DNA of 64,000 bases, from contig NZ_AZED01000008.1 in the NCBI RefSeq assembly GCF_001434145.1, positions 1-64,000 of the forward strand. The letters are read 5' to 3'. The stretch is from Lentilactobacillus otakiensis DSM 19908 = JCM 15040 (GTDB lineage: Bacteria > Bacillota > Bacilli > Lactobacillales > Lactobacillaceae). Shown one piece after another: positions 18,728 to 26,189 of the stretch. How positions within the stretch are numbered: the first letter of the stretch is position 1; each line of letters starts with the position of its first letter. Below the pieces are notes generated by a model. It was not told where the DNA came from and searched no databases. It saw only the letters and a program-made list of their open reading frames with translations. The position numbers and the translations under genes are program-made.

Positions 18728-18750
18728 GTGGTTTCATTACTACTTAGTAA

Positions 18751-18813
18751 AAACGTGCTCAAATCGGCTGATCCCCTTAAATTCTGGGATCAAAATGCCT
18801 TTTTTCGCACTCT
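18751..18813 (-). repeat. Palindromic intergenic repeat, copy 4 (short form)
   Basis: On the minus strand it starts AGAGTGCGA and ends TTTGAGCACGTTTTTA, with an inner stem GATCCC/GGGATC. At about 63 bases it is half the size of copies 1-3 and may be a decayed or minimal member. Confidence 0.6.
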
Positions 18814-18980
18814 CGCTTTTTTGTGTTCGCAATGGACCTAGCTCTAAAGATCAGCGAGCAACATGGTACAGGCATATATCTGTCTTGAATAAGTTCACTT
18901 TGTGAAAATTACTTTGACATTTCTGCGATTCGTTATATCATAAAACCAGCCAAGTAATTGATTGGCCAATTGAATAAAGT

Positions 18981-19150
18981 AGTCTGGGGTGCCCTAAACG
19001 GCTGAGAAAACACCCATTGAACCTGATGCAGTTAGGACTGTCGAAGGAAGAACGAAATTCTTTTTTGTGTGAGCTAATAGATATAAAGTCGATTAAACTT
19101 TTACTCTGTTCCCTCTTTCTTCGAGGTTTTGAAGAAAGGGGGATTTTTTT
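18981..19150 (+). promoter_or_regulatory. TPP riboswitch with transcription terminator
   Basis: The THI-box hallmarks are present: TGGGGTGCCC, GGCTGAGAA (about 18999-19007), ACCCATTGAACCTGATGCAG and a closing GGACTGTCGAAGGAAG. A 13-base-pair terminator hairpin follows (TCCCTCTTTCTTC / GAAGAAAGGGGGA, 19110-19143, then TTTTTTT). The GAAGGAAGAA end of the aptamer can pair with the TTCTTC arm, as expected for a switch. Bound thiamin pyrophosphate should turn the next two genes off. Confidence 0.95.
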
Positions 19151-19192
19151 ATTTTCAAATAGTTGTAAATAATTGTGTGGAGGAAATCGAAA

Positions 19193-20467
19193 TTGGCGAG
19201 TAAAGAAGCATTACTACAAGCAGTTGACGAGCATGAAAATCAGCTCTTAACGTTGTTGGAACGGTTAATTTCATTTGAAACGATGTCACCGCCAGCCCGT
19301 AATACAGTGGCGATTCAACAGTTTATTGATGCAGAATTAACCCAGGACGGATTTGAGACGAAGCGCGTGCCGTTTTATGAGGGCGATGAATTGCTGTCGG
19401 CTCAAAAAAATGGTTCTGATGCTAAAAATTACCATAGTTTACTCTTAAACGGCCATGTCGATGTCGCAACAGTTGACCGTGACAGTTGGCACACGGATCC
19501 ATTTAAGCTGACTCAAAAAGGTGATTTGCTGTTTGGTCGCGGTGTCAGTGATATGAAGGGTGGCATTGCCAGCTTTATATATCTATTTTCCTTGTTTAAA
19601 CAACTCGGAATAGATTTACCAGGCGATCTGCGTTTCCAATCTGTCGTTGGTGAGGAAGCTGGCGAGGCGGGTACGAAGACCTTACTGAAAAATGGTGAAA
19701 CCGCCGATTTTGCGGTTGTCGGAGATACCAGCAATATGAACTTTCAGGGTCAAGGTGGGGTCATCACCGGCTGGATCACTTTGAAAAGTCCTCATATCTA
19801 CCATGACGGTAACCGTGCCGCAATGATTACCACTGGTGGTGGCCTGAAAGCAGCCAACATGGTCGAAAAAATGATGGTTGTGATTCAGGCGTTGGAAAAA
19901 TTGGAGCAATACTGGGGAATCACCAAAAGCTACCCTGGTTTTGCACCGGGAATTGACACGATTAATCCGGCTTATATCGAAGGTGGGCTGCATCCGGCCT
20001 ATATTCCAAGTGAGGCTAAATTATGGATCACGGTTCACTTTTATCCAGATGAAAATGTTGACGATATCACTCATGAGATTGAGAACCAAGTGATTGCAGC
20101 TGCAAAATCCGATCCTTGGCTCAAAGATAACTTACCAACCTTTAAGTGGGGTGGTGATTCACTTTTGGCAGATAAGGGTGAGGTATTCCCTTCATTGGAG
20201 TTAGATCCACACCACCCGGGGATGCAGACATTGCAAAAGAGTTTCACTGAAGTGACTGGAGAACAGCCGACTTTGGGGATGTCGCCATCAGTATCGGATA
20301 GTGGCTGGTTCGGCTATTACCATATTCCAGCGGTCGATTTCGGCCCCGGTACCATGGAACAAGCTCACAGTGATAATGAGAGTCTCAGCTTTAAGCAATT
20401 ATTAGAATATACACGGATTATGGCCGCATTTATTTATGATTGGTGTCATTCAAAAGGAGAACAATAA
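19193..20467 (+). CDS. M20-family deacylase, probable formylaminopyrimidine deformylase (YlmB-like)
   Basis: A 424-residue metallohydrolase of the ArgE/DapE/ACY1 (M20) family. Metal-binding motifs: LLLNGHVDVATVDRDSW, GRGVSDMKGGIASF and VVGEEAGEAGT, with a late histidine in MEQAHSDNESL. I chose the TTG at 19193, preceded by GGAGGAAA; an in-frame GTG lies 18 bases upstream. Its place directly behind a TPP riboswitch and in front of a ykoE-type gene suggests the YlmB role, removing the formyl group from a thiamin degradation product so that the pyrimidine can be reused. The substrate is inferred from context. Confidence 0.82.
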   Translation: MASKEALLQAVDEHENQLLTLLERLISFETMSPPARNTVAIQQFIDAELTQDGFETKRVPFYEGDELLSAQKNGSDAKNYHSLLLNGHVDVATVDRDSWHTDPFKLTQKGDLLFGRGVSDMKGGIASFIYLFSLFKQLGIDLPGDLRFQSVVGEEAGEAGTKTLLKNGETADFAVVGDTSNMNFQGQGGVITGWITLKSPHIYHDGNRAAMITTGGGLKAANMVEKMMVVIQALEKLEQYWGITKSYPGFAPGIDTINPAYIEGGLHPAYIPSEAKLWITVHFYPDENVDDITHEIENQVIAAAKSDPWLKDNLPTFKWGGDSLLADKGEVFPSLELDPHHPGMQTLQKSFTEVTGEQPTLGMSPSVSDSGWFGYYHIPAVDFGPGTMEQAHSDNESLSFKQLLEYTRIMAAFIYDWCHSKGEQ

Positions 20468-21015
20468 TGAAAAAGAAATTTCGTCTACAGGATATTATTT
20501 TATTAGCGATCATTGCGATTGTCTTTGGTGCCATATTTGTCGGGACTGATTACCTTTACAACTTCCTGGCTGTGGCCATTGGACCCTTCTCAAATGAAGC
20601 CTTGTTCGGCCTTTGGATCATGGCTGGGCCACTTTCAATTTACTTAGTAAGAGTGCCGGGTGCAGCGATTATTGGTGAAGTTTTAGGAGCTGCCGCTGAA
20701 GTGATCTTTGGTGGAACATTTGGTGCCAGTGCCCTACTTTCCGGAATTGTTCAAGGAATCGGAAGTGAGCTTGGTTTTACGTTGTGGGGTTATAAAAACT
20801 GGAGCTGGCCGGTTCTGACAACTTCAGCTGTCACTACCACCGTTGTGTCATTTGGATATGAACTGTTCCGACTGGGATATGTCCACTATCACCTGCCAAT
20901 GATTTTGGCATTGTTCTCAGTTCGTTTGGTCTCGGTCTTCTTCTTCGGCGCCGTTTGTGTTCGAGCCATTTTCAAGATGTTGAGCCGATCACAAGTATTG
21001 AAACAAGTTCAATAA
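20467..21015 (+). CDS. ECF transporter S component, thiamin-pyrimidine type (YkoE-like)
   Basis: A 182-residue integral membrane protein with about five or six hydrophobic segments, for example DIILLAIIAIVFGAIFVGTD at the start. YkoE-family proteins are substrate-binding subunits of ECF transporters and bring in hydroxymethylpyrimidine or related thiamin precursors. The ATG at 20467 overlaps the previous stop codon (TAATG) with AAAGGAG upstream, so the two genes are coupled. No ATPase genes are adjacent, so it must use a shared ECF module elsewhere, or its own elsewhere. TPP control covers it. Confidence 0.85.
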   Translation: MKKKFRLQDIILLAIIAIVFGAIFVGTDYLYNFLAVAIGPFSNEALFGLWIMAGPLSIYLVRVPGAAIIGEVLGAAAEVIFGGTFGASALLSGIVQGIGSELGFTLWGYKNWSWPVLTTSAVTTTVVSFGYELFRLGYVHYHLPMILALFSVRLVSVFFFGAVCVRAIFKMLSRSQVLKQVQ

Positions 21016-21026
21016 AATTGGCAAAT

Positions 21027-21060
21027 TAAAAGGAGAACTCTCATCGGGGGTTCTCCTTTA
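21027..21060. terminator. Bidirectional terminator between ykoE-like gene and trpG
   Basis: AAAGGAGAAC / GGTTCTCCTTT is a near-perfect stem with T-rich flanks between convergent genes. Confidence 0.8.
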
Positions 21061-21067
21061 TTGTGTC

Positions 21068-21676
21068 CTACATCGGTGTGGCCGCGCTGTTGGCGGTCTT
21101 TACCACTGTCAAAAAGTTCTTGACTATCAGCTTACCGACTTCTGGGTCGGTCATAATCGATTCCGGATGAAATTGAACGCTGTAAACCATGTCGGCTGGA
21201 TTGCTGATGGCCATGATTTCGCCATCATCTGTTCGGGCTGTGATGTTTAAACTTGCTGGAACAGTCTGTGGATCAACGATTAACGAATGGTACCGAGCCG
21301 CCTCAAACTGTCTAGGACAATTCTTAAATAGTGGATCGTTCCCAACCAATTCCATCTTGGATGGCTTACCATGCATGAGTCGTGGCGCGTGAACAATTTG
21401 GGCACCGTATGCTTGGGCGATCGCTTGGTGTCCCAGGCAAACACCAAAAATTGGGACCTTGCCGAGAAATGCTTTCAAGATAGCTGGCATATTCCCAGCA
21501 TCTTCTGGGCGACCGGGTCCTGGTGAGAGAATGATGCTTTCAGGCTTTTCTTTCATTAAATTTTCAACATTAATTGCATCGTTTTTGACGACTTGAATTG
21601 TGTCAGATGTTTGGGTACCAATTAATTGGTATAGGTTGTATGTGAAGCTGTCATAGTTGTCAATTAGATAGTGCAT
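21068..21676 (-). CDS. trpG: Anthranilate synthase component II (glutamine amidotransferase)
   Basis: A 202-residue class I amidotransferase that supplies ammonia from glutamine to TrpE. The start MHYLIDNYDSFTYNLYQLIG, the oxyanion region ILSPGPGRPEDAG, the nucleophile in FGVCLGHQAIAQAYG (Cys about 79) and the His-Glu pair in VQFHPESIMT are all intact. It overlaps the 3' end of trpE by 17 bases and has GAGAGG before its ATG, so it is coupled to trpE. The same subunit can also serve PabB, but the tryptophan T-box upstream favours TrpG. Confidence 0.92.
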   Translation of the reverse strand: MHYLIDNYDSFTYNLYQLIGTQTSDTIQVVKNDAINVENLMKEKPESIILSPGPGRPEDAGNMPAILKAFLGKVPIFGVCLGHQAIAQAYGAQIVHAPRLMHGKPSKMELVGNDPLFKNCPRQFEAARYHSLIVDPQTVPASLNITARTDDGEIMAISNPADMVYSVQFHPESIMTDPEVGKLIVKNFLTVVKTANSAATPM

Positions 21677-23138
21677 CTAAAACACCTCTCTTTTCTGCGG
21701 TTTCCTGTAGTGCGGTCACGATGGCTCTAGCCTTGTTATTGAATTCTTGATATTCATGTTTGGGAATACTATCGGCGACAATTCCGGCAGCGCTGCGGAC
21801 AACCAAATCCTCGCCTTTTCGATAGGCTAATCGAATACCGATACACATGTCCAAGTCGCCGTCAAAACCGAGGTATCCCAGGCAGCCACCATAGAGGCCA
21901 TGCTTATTGTTTTCGAGTTCACCAATAATTTTCATTGCGGAAATTTTAGGGGCGCCAGATAATGTTCCGGCAGGCAGTAATGAGTTGATAATGTCGATTG
22001 ATGAAACCCCTTTGTCGACAGTGCTTTCAACCACAGAGCCCATATGCATGACGTTAGAGAACTTGAGCAGATTCCGATAAGCGGTCACTTTTACTGAGCC
22101 GAATTGACTAATGCTGCCAAGGTCATTGCGCCCCAGATCGATCAACATATTGTGCTCTGACAACTCTTTAGGGTTGTGTTGGAGTTCTTTGGCAAATGCG
22201 TCATCTTCTGCTTTGTCTTTCCCGCGGCGTCTGGTTCCAGCCAATGGGTAAGTGAACAGGGTCTGATCGCGTTTGGTAATCATGGTTTCCGGTGAAGCAC
22301 CAATCGTTTCGAAATCGTTGTGGCGGAAGTAGAATTGGTAGGGAGAGGGGCTTTCCTTGAATAATGTGGGGGTAGCCGCAAATAATGATCCGGTCATCTT
22401 GGCGTGCTGCGGATTGGAAATTTGCACCTGGAAGATGTCTCCATCGACGATATGTTGTTTCGCTTCTGCAACTTTTTCCTCAAATTCGGTTAATGAAAAT
22501 TGTAGTTTGAATGGTGTCATCGTAAGCGGTGGCAATGGTTGTCTGTCAGCTACCTGTAAGATTTCATCCTTCAACGAGTTCAATTTTGAAATAACCGCAT
22601 GGTATTGATCGTTGAGCTGACTTGAAGGGATGACTTGAGTCAATGTGACGGTCTTGGTCGTGTGATTGTAAGCAATTACCTGATCAATCAGCAGTAAATC
22701 AACATCGTTGAGCCCCATCGAGTCGTTGACTTTCGGTAAGCTGGCTGTGGTGGCATAGCGCGCGTAATCGTAACTGAAGTATCCGACCAGTCCACCAGAG
22801 AATGGCGGCAAGTGATGGAACTTTGGCATCTTATTATTCGCTAAAATCCTTTCCAGGACAGGCTTTAATTCAGTTGTTTCATGTGAAACATCGCCTTGGC
22901 TGTCTGTGGTGGCCAACTCGCCATTTCGATAGGTCAATGTCAGGGTTGGATTTAAGCCAATGAACGAATAGCCATCTTCTGTTTTCTTGGGTTTCCCCGT
23001 TAATAAGAAGCAGGGCTTGTCTGGTTGGTCAAATTGTTGGGTAACCGCAATCGGATCAAAGTCACCCATTTCAAAATTAATTGAAATTGGTATAGCTGGA
23101 AAATCCTTGGTATATTGTTGTAATTGTTCTAAATTCAT
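21660..23138 (-). CDS. trpE: Anthranilate synthase component I
   Basis: A 492-residue chorismate-binding enzyme giving anthranilate, the first step to tryptophan. The C-terminal catalytic domain shows PLAGTRRRGKDKAEDD, ELSEHNMLIDLGRNDLG, LLPAGTLSGAPKISAM and EYQEFNNKARAI, all typical of TrpE/PabB. I chose the ATG at 23138 because GGAGG lies eight bases upstream; an in-frame TTG is 15 bases further. A leader T-box with a UGG specifier indicates tryptophan control and hence TrpE rather than PabB. A parS-like site lies within the gene. Other trp genes are not adjacent. Confidence 0.92.
   Translation of the reverse strand: MNLEQLQQYTKDFPAIPISINFEMGDFDPIAVTQQFDQPDKPCFLLTGKPKKTEDGYSFIGLNPTLTLTYRNGELATTDSQGDVSHETTELKPVLERILANNKMPKFHHLPPFSGGLVGYFSYDYARYATTASLPKVNDSMGLNDVDLLLIDQVIAYNHTTKTVTLTQVIPSSQLNDQYHAVISKLNSLKDEILQVADRQPLPPLTMTPFKLQFSLTEFEEKVAEAKQHIVDGDIFQVQISNPQHAKMTGSLFAATPTLFKESPSPYQFYFRHNDFETIGASPETMITKRDQTLFTYPLAGTRRRGKDKAEDDAFAKELQHNPKELSEHNMLIDLGRNDLGSISQFGSVKVTAYRNLLKFSNVMHMGSVVESTVDKGVSSIDIINSLLPAGTLSGAPKISAMKIIGELENNKHGLYGGCLGYLGFDGDLDMCIGIRLAYRKGEDLVVRSAAGIVADSIPKHEYQEFNNKARAIVTALQETAEKRGVLDALSN
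22875..22890. promoter_or_regulatory. parS-like ParB/Spo0J site 3
   Basis: TGTTTCATGTGAAACA inside trpE is identical to the copies at 26050 and 46266. Confidence 0.8.
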
Positions 23139-23235
23139 AATGATATCCTCCAATACTTTAGTTGGCTTTCTGAAAATACTAAAGCTGGATTTGCCATCGC
23201 TTTCTTGATGTTTTCATTTAAAATCCTCCGTTATA

Positions 23236-23551
23236 TACAAAAAAATCCGCCCTAAATGTTTTCACATTAAGGACGGATTATTCCGCGGTGCCACCTTAGT
23301 TCAACTGATCAAAGAAAGACTATCTACCATATGTAAATCAAATCTTTCCCGTCAATTACGCTTAGCAAGGGACTAACATCCCTCCGGCAACTGACGTATG
23401 CCAACACGTTTCTTCGTACTTGTAAACTTTCGGAAGAACCCTCAGTGGTCCATTTAACTGTCTGCGTCCGGCCGCATTCTCAGCAATAGCGACTCTCTTT
23501 ACGTGCACAACAATCTTGATCTCCACTTCAATGGTTTATTTAGGACGGTAT
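23236..23551 (-). promoter_or_regulatory. Tryptophan T-box leader of trpE-trpG
   Basis: Read on the minus strand, the leader has a Stem I closed by AGTGG/CCACT (23523-23527 with 23444-23448). The specifier UGG is at 23450-23452, followed by A. The T-box sequence AAGGTGGCACCGCGG is near 23283-23297, and the terminator is AATCCGTCC... / ...GGGCGGATT plus T7 (23236-23279). Uncharged tRNA-Trp should allow read-through. The 5' end of the leader (23538-23548) repeats the terminator's 5' arm and could pair with its 3' arm. Confidence 0.92.
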
Positions 23552-23683
23552 TTAATTGTCATTAAAATTACGCTCTTTATGAGAAGATGTCAAGAAAATT
23601 AATAATTTATACTTTAGGGTTGACACATCCTCGAATTCATTATATGCTCTATGCAATTAAAATTTAACTTTCTTAGGAGATTC

Positions 23684-23915
23684 TAATCATGATAAAAATT
23701 AATTCAAAAATTAATCGATTTTATTACTATTGGTACGTTTAGTGTTCACACCGGACAGGATGTGGGCACTCACTCACATCCTGTGCGGCCAATAGTATTT
23801 CATCATGATTACTTACTTCGGTCACACAGTTATTTACCAAATATACTGCGGGACCAATTTTTTTACACAAAATTTCGACTCCCGTAGTGTTATATACACT
23901 GTGGGAGTTTTATTT
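23684..23915 (+). promoter_or_regulatory. Transcription attenuator of aroF-aroB
   Basis: Nested perfect pairings surround the leader peptide: TAATCATGAT (23684-23693, covering its start codon) with 23802-23811; the codons TACTATTGG (23725-23733) with CCAATAGTA (23789-23797); and a hairpin CCGGACAGGATGTG / CACATCCTGTGCGG (23751-23788). Two terminators follow: GGTC...CAGT / ACTG...GACC with T7 (23820-23864), and ACTCCCGTAGTG / CACTGTGGGAGT with a T-rich tail (23878-23915). A ribosome paused on the Tyr/Trp codons would break the middle stem and could change terminator folding. Confidence 0.72.
23689..23742 (+). CDS. Aromatic leader peptide of the aroF-aroB operon
   Basis: A 17-codon open reading frame encoding MIKINSKINRFYYYWYV. 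Six consecutive codons are Phe, Tyr, Tyr, Tyr, Trp, Tyr, directly before the last codon and the stop. AGGAG (23675-23679) lies nine bases before the ATG. It is followed by nested hairpins and two terminators before aroF. This is the classic composition of an attenuator leader peptide, here sensing aromatic amino acids, the end products of the shikimate pathway that aroF and aroB start. I do not know of it as described in lactobacilli. Confidence 0.8.
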   Translation: MIKINSKINRFYYYWYV

Positions 23916-23956
23916 TATTCAAAATAACGTCAAATATAGAAATGGAGATAATAGAT

Positions 23957-24973
23957 ATGATTATTGTACTTAAGGATGGACATGAAAACATTATTGATGA
24001 GATCAAGAGCCGCTTCACTGAAACCAACGAGGTATTTGTTCACAACAATCGAGTGGCGATTCAAGGCGTAAGTGAAGATGATTTAAATGCAGAAGAAAAG
24101 AATACGATTGATCTGATCATCGATAATGTTCCCGCTGCAGTTCAAGGCAGCCGCCTTTTTCACCCAGAAGACACGATTGTTACCACGCCGCATAGCCAAA
24201 TTGGTGGCGATAACTTCACCATGATGGCAGGTCCTTGCTCAGTTGAATCCGCAGAACACGTCATGAAAATGGCTAAGGTCGCCAAAAGTGGTGGTGCAAC
24301 AGTCCTCCGTGGTGGTGCCTTCAAGCCTCGGACCTCACCATACTCATTCCAAGGACTCGGCGAAGATGGTCTGAAATTCTTGAGAGCAGCAGCAGATGCT
24401 TACGACATGGATGTTTTAACCGAAGTTATGGATCAAGACCACGTGGCAATGGTTGAACAGTACACCGACATTTTCCAAATTGGTGCCCGAAACATGCAAA
24501 ACTTCTCACTTTTGAAGGCTGTTGGTAAAACTCAGACTCCAGTAATGCTAAAACGCGGAATGTCTGCTACGATTGATGATATCTTAAATGCGGCTGAGTA
24601 CATCGCAGCTGGTGGTAACCACAATATCATCATTACTGAACGAGGAATTCGGACATTTGATAACAAATACACGCGGAACACTCTCGATGTTGGTGCAGTG
24701 CCAGTGTTGCAAAAATTGACTCATTACCCAGTCATTCTTGACCCAAGCCACGCTGCCGGCCACACAGAGTTTGTCACTCCCGAAGCATTAGCCGGTGCAG
24801 CAGTTGGTGCCAGTGGGTTGGTTGTCGAAATTCACGACGATCCTGCCCACGCATTCTCCGACGGTGCCCAAGCATTGAAGCCAGACGAATACCGTGCAAT
24901 GGCCCAACAAGCATTTGCCATTCGACAAGTCATTACCACCCCAATTCAAGAAAAAAGTGAGGTAAAGTTATGA
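23957..24973 (+). CDS. aroF: 3-deoxy-7-phosphoheptulonate (DAHP) synthase
   Basis: A 338-residue type I-beta DAHP synthase, which condenses phosphoenolpyruvate and erythrose 4-phosphate in the first shikimate step. A ferredoxin-like regulatory domain (about 1-70, MIIVLKDGHENIIDEI) resembles that of the Thermotoga enzyme and usually mediates feedback inhibition. The barrel starts at MMAGPCSVES and contains LRGGAFKPRTSPYSFQGLG and ILDPSHAAGH. I chose the ATG at 23957, with GGAG nine bases upstream; an in-frame ATG at 23942 overlaps that site. aroB overlaps its stop by four bases (ATGA). Confidence 0.94.
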   Translation: MIIVLKDGHENIIDEIKSRFTETNEVFVHNNRVAIQGVSEDDLNAEEKNTIDLIIDNVPAAVQGSRLFHPEDTIVTTPHSQIGGDNFTMMAGPCSVESAEHVMKMAKVAKSGGATVLRGGAFKPRTSPYSFQGLGEDGLKFLRAAADAYDMDVLTEVMDQDHVAMVEQYTDIFQIGARNMQNFSLLKAVGKTQTPVMLKRGMSATIDDILNAAEYIAAGGNHNIIITERGIRTFDNKYTRNTLDVGAVPVLQKLTHYPVILDPSHAAGHTEFVTPEALAGAAVGASGLVVEIHDDPAHAFSDGAQALKPDEYRAMAQQAFAIRQVITTPIQEKSEVKL

Positions 24974-26049
24974 AAATAATCAAAGTTGAGTTACCGGATC
25001 ATTCATACAATGTGGAAATTGCCAAAGGAATCTTGGGCTGCACAGGCCAATTAGTCTCTAGTGTTTGGACTAAACGAAAAATCGCGTTAGTTAGTGATAG
25101 TAATGTTGCGCCACTCTACCAGGCAAAGGTTGCTGACGCACTTGAGGCAGTCGGTTTTACCGTTCACGAATACCAATTTCCGGCGGGTGAAGAGTCTAAA
25201 TCATTAGAAGTTTTAGCTGACCTGGCTCGGCAAATGGCAGCTGATCGTTTTAATCGTGATGACGGTGTCATTGCCTTGGGTGGTGGAGTTACTGGTGATT
25301 TAGCCGGCTTCCTGGCCGCAACCTACATGCGCGGAATCAGTTTGATTCAAATACCAACCTCATTATTGGCACAAGTTGACAGTTCCGTTGGCGGTAAGAC
25401 TGCTGTGGATCTGGACACTACCAAGAATATCATCGGCTCATTTTACCAACCTGATTTGGTGATTATTGATCCAGATACCTTAAACACTTTGAAGACTCGT
25501 GACTTAGTTGAAGGTTACGGTGAAATTGTCAAAGTTGCCGCACTTTCAGATGGTGACTTATGGAACTTGGTTAAATCAATCGACTCACCAGAGGATATCT
25601 TAGCGAATGCTGAAGAGTTGAGCATCCATTCCGTCCAATACAAGACGGATATTGTGATGGGCGACGAAAAAGAAGGTGGCCTTCGTCAGTTGCTAAACTA
25701 CGGCCACACAATTGGTCACGCTGTTGAAGCCTTGGCAGATGGCGGATTACGTCATGGTGAAGCAGTTAGCATTGGAATGATTGCCATGCAGCAAATCTTT
25801 GAAGACAAAGGGTTGGCCTTACCAGGGATTACCCAAGAATTGCGCGAACGTTTGGAAGCAGTTGGCTTACCAGTCACTTCTGATTTGCTGGATTCTGATG
25901 AAGTCTTTGATAAAATCAAAAACGATAAAAAGAACCGTGACGGTCATTTGAGCTTAATTTACGTCCATACAATTGGTGGACCGGTTATTAAATCAATTCC
26001 TAGTGATCAAATCCAGGAATTTCTTGATATTAAGACCGTTAAGGCTTGA
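24970..26049 (+). CDS. aroB: 3-dehydroquinate synthase
   Basis: A 359-residue NAD- and metal-dependent enzyme for the second shikimate step. Conserved parts: the NAD site around ALGGGVTGDLAGFLAATYMRG (about 97-117), PTSLLAQVDSSVGGKTAVD, the metal ligands in LLNYGHTIGHAVE (about 238-250), and RHGEAVSIGM. The start ATGA overlaps the aroF stop, so the two are coupled and both fall under the attenuator. A parS-like site follows immediately after the stop codon. Confidence 0.96.
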   Translation: MKIIKVELPDHSYNVEIAKGILGCTGQLVSSVWTKRKIALVSDSNVAPLYQAKVADALEAVGFTVHEYQFPAGEESKSLEVLADLARQMAADRFNRDDGVIALGGGVTGDLAGFLAATYMRGISLIQIPTSLLAQVDSSVGGKTAVDLDTTKNIIGSFYQPDLVIIDPDTLNTLKTRDLVEGYGEIVKVAALSDGDLWNLVKSIDSPEDILANAEELSIHSVQYKTDIVMGDEKEGGLRQLLNYGHTIGHAVEALADGGLRHGEAVSIGMIAMQQIFEDKGLALPGITQELRERLEAVGLPVTSDLLDSDEVFDKIKNDKKNRDGHLSLIYVHTIGGPVIKSIPSDQIQEFLDIKTVKA

Positions 26050-26065
26050 TGTTTCATGTGAAACA
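26050..26065. promoter_or_regulatory. parS-like ParB/Spo0J site 4
   Basis: TGTTTCATGTGAAACA directly follows the aroB stop codon. Confidence 0.8.
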
Positions 26066-26082
26066 ATATCATGTAATAAAGT

Positions 26083-26117
26083 AGCATCCAGGATTTTAAT
26101 GTCCTTGGTGCTTTTTT
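26083..26117 (+). terminator. Terminator after aroB
   Basis: AGCATCCAGGA / TCCTTGGTGCT (two mismatches) with TTTTTT. It ends the aroF-aroB transcript. Confidence 0.75.
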
Positions 26118-26189
26118 GTGGAACAATTACGCGTGAATGAAAGAATTGGTTTTCAATATGTAGTAGACTGCTACACAGGGGGTGCTGTA

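Noticed and set aside
21068-23138. Calling the pair pabA-pabB (folate) instead of trpG-trpE
   Set aside because: Sequence motifs alone fit both, but the leader T-box has a UGG (Trp) specifier, which decides for tryptophan.
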